A stretch of 64,000 nt of DNA from assembly GCF_000321225.1 (NCBI RefSeq), contig NW_004450302.1, positions 2,956,957 to 3,020,956 on the forward strand. The letters are read 5' to 3'. The stretch's first letter is position 1; every line of letters begins with the position of its first letter. Of the stretch, positions 60,655 through 64,000 are shown one piece after another. The position numbers and the translations under genes are program-made. This DNA comes from Odobenus rosmarus divergens (lineage: Eukaryota > Chordata > Mammalia > Carnivora > Odobenidae). The notes under the pieces were generated by a model. It was not told the origin of the DNA. It made no database searches and saw nothing but the letters and a program-made list of their open reading frames with translations.

Positions 60655-61250
60655 TTTGCACACAGCTGTCTGTTGTAGTTTTTAGAATCATGCCAGATGC
60701 TGGGTTCATCAAGCAAAAGCAGGAAAACAATGGTTTGAAAGCAATTAGAAGCACAGAGGCTGCAGTGGGGCTCATATTAAAATGTGATAACACTGTTCTA
60801 GTGGGAATTTCAACACTACTCCATTTCTGACATTTCTCTGCTGCCAGACAGGCAGGCTGTGTGGAAGAGCACTGTGACCAGGGAGGTAACATACTGGAAT
60901 TTATTTCTGGAGCAAATGAAGGATTAGCTGAGTTGGAGCCCTCCCAAGGTTTTTATTATGGACTCGGCCACCATTTTATTTGAATGTTAGCGGATCCTGT
61001 TGGCATGTGACAAAGCTCAAGGAGTAAAAGCATATTATAGCTTTGGTTCTGTAAAATAATCCAGCACCAAGCCACTCAGAAGGCAGATGCATCAGAGCCT
61101 CTCGTTGCTAAAAAGCAGAGCAGGGGAGCCCAGCAGGGTGAAGGTTAATTAAACACTCCACTAACTTTCCTTAGAAATGGCTAATGCCACTCTGTGTAGA
61201 AGCTTATTTAGAAGACGCAGAGGTAAACAATGCCATCCACATATCTTTAG
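60655..61250. promoter_or_regulatory. candidate conserved non-coding element
   Basis: About 600 bp of unique, high-complexity sequence immediately beside the 26-nt microexon candidate. It contains homeobox-type words (ttttattatgg at 60951-60961; gttaattaaac at 61144-61154). No repeat homology is visible. Its function is inferred only from character and position. Confidence 0.3.
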
Positions 61251-61280
61251 TGTAAAACCATAAATGGCCAAAGCACTCAC

Positions 61281-61306
61281 CTTGGGGCTGAATATCCCAA
61301 TAGTAC
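61281..61306 (-). CDS. candidate 26-nt microexon (minus strand), hypothetical
   Basis: On the minus strand a strong acceptor (cattcttttccttgtatttcag) precedes GTACTATTGGGATATTCAGC plus six further bases ending AAG, then the donor gtgagtgctt. Both sites match consensus well. All three frames are open: TIGIFSPK, YYWDIQPQ or VLLGYSAP. The length is not a multiple of three, so skipping would shift frame. I do not recognise it. Spliced microexons of this size exist in neuronal genes, but intronic decoys of this quality are also common. Confidence 0.3.
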
Positions 61307-61584
61307 CTGAAATACAAGGAAAAGAATGGAGATAAGTCAAACTTGTATTTCAGTCTTGGTTGGCATATGGTAGAGACGGCACCTAGTCCAAAAAGCTTGC
61401 TAAATAGTCAATAACCAGCCAAGCCACCACACACTTTGAGAAAAACGAAAGGGTTGTCCCTGAGATTTGGAAGATTCTCAGTGGCATTTAACTCACTGTA
61501 ACTCCTTAGACAGTTTTGACCATGTTGCTGGAAAGGTCCTAAGAGGTTACTTAGCCACAGTCCGAGTTTCTCATCAGGAGCTCT

Positions 61585-61740
61585 ACAGGCTTGGAGGGCC
61601 ACAATTCTTTGTTGTGACAACCTGTCCTGTGTATTACAGGACAATCGGTATCACTGGCCCTCAGCACCTAATACCAGTGGCACCCCCAGTTGTTATAACA
61701 ACCAAAACATCACCCCCGCAACACATCCTCAAACACTTCT
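61585..61740 (-). mobile_element. MER20-like hAT DNA transposon
   Basis: The plus strand carries 'ccacaattctttgttgtgac', 'aacctgtcctgtgtattaca', 'ggtatcactggccctcagca', 'ataccagtggcacccccagt' and 'tgttataacaaccaaaacat'. This is the reverse complement of the MER20 series (acaactggggg, tgctactggcatctag, tgcacaggacag, caacaaagaatt). It is non-autonomous, and the 91-codon frame across it is not a gene. Confidence 0.7.
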
Positions 61741-61744
61741 AGGT

Positions 61745-61858
61745 CTAAATTCTTAATTTTATAGCTGAAGCATGAACAAAGGACGCAAGGTCACTTAGCA
61801 TTTCAGTGTCTGTGCCAAGACTGGGGCTTTTGCAGTCCACTGTATCATTCCATCTCCT
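61745..61858 (-). mobile_element. diverged MIR fragment
   Basis: 'aattttatagctgaagcatg', 'acgcaaggtcacttagcatt' and 'ccaagactggggcttttgca' are MIR-like in reverse order. Weak. Confidence 0.4.
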
Positions 61859-62079
61859 CTTTTATTTTGGGGATTATTGGCAAAACCAACAACCCTTCAA
61901 GTCTTCAAACTAATGAAATGGCAATGGCAGAAAGGATCATTTGTAAGTCACTTATTTGGAATCTAAATTACACTTCCCCCATAGAAGCAATGTTCTACAG
62001 GGTGGCTACCCACAAAAGTCTATTGTACTTTGGATTCCATTTCCTCCTGCCTTCACAGGAACCTTACACTATTCTATAT

Positions 62080-62345
62080 CGATTTTCTCTTGTATATATT
62101 CAACCTCTTCCTCTCAACGTGGCCCTTTCCATCAGTATTTATGCTCCCTGAAAAATGAAACAAAGCCTCCCTCACCTGCTTCATATCCCTCCATCTGCTG
62201 TCCTCTAACCCTTCACGTCACAGTGAAATTTTCAAAAAGTGTTGTCTGTAGTTTCTGTTTTCTTCCACCTCCCACTCACTCCTCAACACACTCCAATCTT
62301 GCTTATAGTAACCACATATGAATTCCTGCAATGGACATAATTCTA
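62080..62345 (+). mobile_element. possible L2/CR1-clade LINE ORF fragment
   Basis: 'cctttccatcagtatttatg', 'tccctccatctgctgtcctc', 'cagtgaaattttcaaaaagt', 'cctcccactcactcctcaac' and 'acactccaatcttgcttata' resemble the ORF of an ancient LINE. The 121-codon plus frame at 61956-62321 overlaps it and is best read as this fossil, not a gene. Confidence 0.4.
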
Positions 62346-62587
62346 TGCCACTAAACAGAATGAATATTTTTCTACCCTCATCTTGACCTCTCAGGAGTGT
62401 ATACATTCATTTGAACACTTTTTTTCCCCTTGGTAAAGAGTTCAGTTCTTAAAAGAATCCATAACCCAAAATAAAAGATTAAGGAAAAGGCAATACGTAG
62501 GTAATAATGAGGTGTGTCTTCCGGCACACACGTGACTGAAATAAGGTAAGGTTACGTTAGAGACAAACATCATCCCAGTGAGTATCG
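62346..62587. other. unique sequence
   Basis: Nothing is recognised here. Confidence 0.35.
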
Positions 62588-62600
62588 AGGTTATTTCTTT

Positions 62601-62678
62601 TTTTTTTTTTAATAATTTTTTTATTGTTATGTTAACCACCATACATTACATCATTAGTTTTTGATGCAGTGTTCCATG
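62601..62678 (-). mobile_element. 78-bp LINE-1 3' end insertion
   Basis: Poly-T followed by 'aataatttttttattgttat', 'gttaaccaccatacattaca', 'tcattagtttttgatgcagt', 'gttccatg'. It matches the first part of the L1 at 512-682 nearly base for base. TSD gaggttatttctt at 62588-62600 and 62679-62691 is perfect. An extremely 5'-truncated, recent insertion. Confidence 0.9.
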
Positions 62679-62691
62679 AGGTTATTTCTTT

Positions 62692-63822
62692 ATAAGACTA
62701 AAGTTCAGGAAATGGAGAAGTAGGAGATAAGTGGGAATATGTTGCCATAATTCAGAGATGCATTTGTGGGAAATTATCAGAGATAAGGAAGAGAAGATGG
62801 AGAAGCCTCCTGGTTGACTCTCCTTATTCCTTTCTTTTCCCAGAAGAGTTCTGGGCTGGCAATCAGGTGAAGGGAAATGTGAGATACTTGGATGACAGGG
62901 AGGGAAAGTTCAGGACAGTTCCGACATCTGCAGTGGAAAGGGGGAGAGGGAATAATAGGAGGAAGGGGTGGGAAAGGTAAAGCTGCAGCAGGTGGGAAGA
63001 AGGATGTCCAGGTCACTAGGAAGGCGTATGTAGATGGAGAGTGGCTGTAACTTAAAACAAGTTGTATATATTAGTACAATGGGTCAATCCCCGCCCCCCC
63101 CAGCAGATGCTGCAGCTTCCACTGTACCTGGCCACTGTGAAGAGCTTTTCCATCAAACTCATTTCTATAAAACACAGTTAATCAAGTAAATCATCAAAGG
63201 GGCGAGGAATTTTCCATGTTTTTGCTGTTTCCCATCTTCTCTGGAGGCACTGCTCCAGCCCTTGATTCCAATCATTATTCAACCTCCAATTCAATATAAA
63301 TAGAAATTAGAATGTGAACCTGTGCAAGTGTGTGGGGGTGTGTGTGGGGGGGTGTACTTCTCCTTCCAAAATGTATATGATGGCAATAGCAGGAACTTCG
63401 CTAACTAATGTTGTTCTCATTTATTGACCCAGAAAAAAAAAATGGAGCCATGCTTGGGCAGTTAAAAGGCCAACTCTTAGCTAATTGTTAAATAGGTAAG
63501 ACATGTTATTGATGACCTCAACCTCTTCTTTTCTCCTCTCTTCTCCACCATCCCCACCCCAATGCACACACACATTTTCAGTCCCCTTCTCTACCTACTG
63601 TAAAGTGACACTGGTTTCCTGCTTTCTCTTTTTAGTTAAGAAGGTCTTATAAGTTCACATACACTAAGAGTACTGTTTCTGCCAATGGTAGCTGTATCAT
63701 AAGAAGGCTGATTACAGAGAAAGAATTCAACTTAACAGTATTAAACAAAACGGTATTAAACAGTATTAAATAAAGTAGCAGGTCTATCGAGTTGATGTTA
63801 AATAGCAGAATCTGCCTTAATC
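62692..63822. other. unique sequence
   Basis: Purine-rich around 62930-63000 and G/T-rich at 63329-63352. No gene or older repeat is recognised. Confidence 0.4.
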
Positions 63823-64000
63823 TTTTTTTTTAAAGATTTTATTTATTTATTCATTTGAGAGAGTGAGAATGAGAGAGAGAGAGAGAGCACATGAGAAGGG
63901 GGAGGGTCAGAGGGAGAAGCAGACTCCCCGCTGAGCAGGGAGCCCAATGCGGCACTCGATCCCGGGACTCCAGGATCATGACCTGAGCCGAAGGCAGTCG
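63823..64000 (-). mobile_element. CAN-SINE, cut by the window end
   Basis: Antisense copy from the T-run, through (GA)n at 63869-63886 and 'gctgagcagggagcccaatg', to 'gacctgagccgaaggcagtc'. The head lies beyond the window. Confidence 0.95.

Noticed and set aside
61956..62321. 121-codon plus-strand frame, the longest in the window
   Set aside because: It overlaps sequence resembling an ancient LINE ORF, has low-complexity Ser/Pro content, and lacks splice or promoter support.
1..64000. Endogenous retrovirus or LTR
   Set aside because: I found no paired LTRs, primer-binding site or gag/pol-like frames.

Overview
This window looks like nuclear DNA of a carnivoran mammal: AT-rich, with no operons or long open frames, and built from layered retrotransposons. 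I see about twenty tRNA-Lys-derived CAN-SINEs. Their head reads GGCGCCTGGGTGGCTCAG and their tail is a CT-rich stretch followed by AATAAATAAAATCTT. This is the form I associate with arctoid caniforms (bears, seals, mustelids, giant panda); the dog SINEC_Cf head and the cat SINE middle are different. The LINE-1 3' ends are also of the carnivoran type. The species cannot be told from this window.

No complete protein-coding gene is visible. The longest stop-to-stop frames (up to 121 codons) mostly lie in LINE or SINE sequence or are unsupported. The window is best read as intron or intergenic DNA. If a gene crosses it, it runs on the minus strand: four short exon-like segments (61281-61306, 51295-51328, 42321-42437, 2410-2490) have good minus-strand splice sites, and they can be joined in one open frame. 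The 117-nt segment at 42321-42437 is the best of these. I do not recognise the peptide, and all of them could be pseudo-exons.

Layout. 1-2.9 kb: a young L1 tail and a CAN-SINE sharing a target, then unique DNA. 2.9-6.5 kb: a hAT-type DNA transposon and two MIRs. 6.5-12.8 kb: mostly unique DNA, including a CpG-rich block with an octamer motif (8.44-8.99 kb) and a nuclear-receptor half-site cluster (10.76-10.80 kb). 12.8-21.6 kb: L2, old L1 and younger L1, several of them nested. 21.8-25.5 kb: CAN-SINEs, a hAT element and MIRs. 25.5-32.2 kb: about 6.6 kb with no repeat that I recognise. 32.2-44.9 kb: scattered SINEs, MIR, L2, an inverted L1 and the 117-nt exon candidate. 45-48.4 kb: unique. 49.2-53.3 kb: a run of six plus-strand CAN-SINEs. 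51.9-56.9 kb: old L1s, one interrupted by a younger L1 that itself carries two SINEs. 57.8-58.4 kb: an inverted MIR pair. 58.7-64 kb: three SINEs, a possible conserved element next to the 26-nt microexon candidate, a MER20-like element, a 78-bp L1 insertion and a SINE cut by the window edge.

Repeat names come from recognising family consensus features by eye, not from a search. Boundaries are firm where a target-site duplication (TSD) is given and approximate elsewhere.
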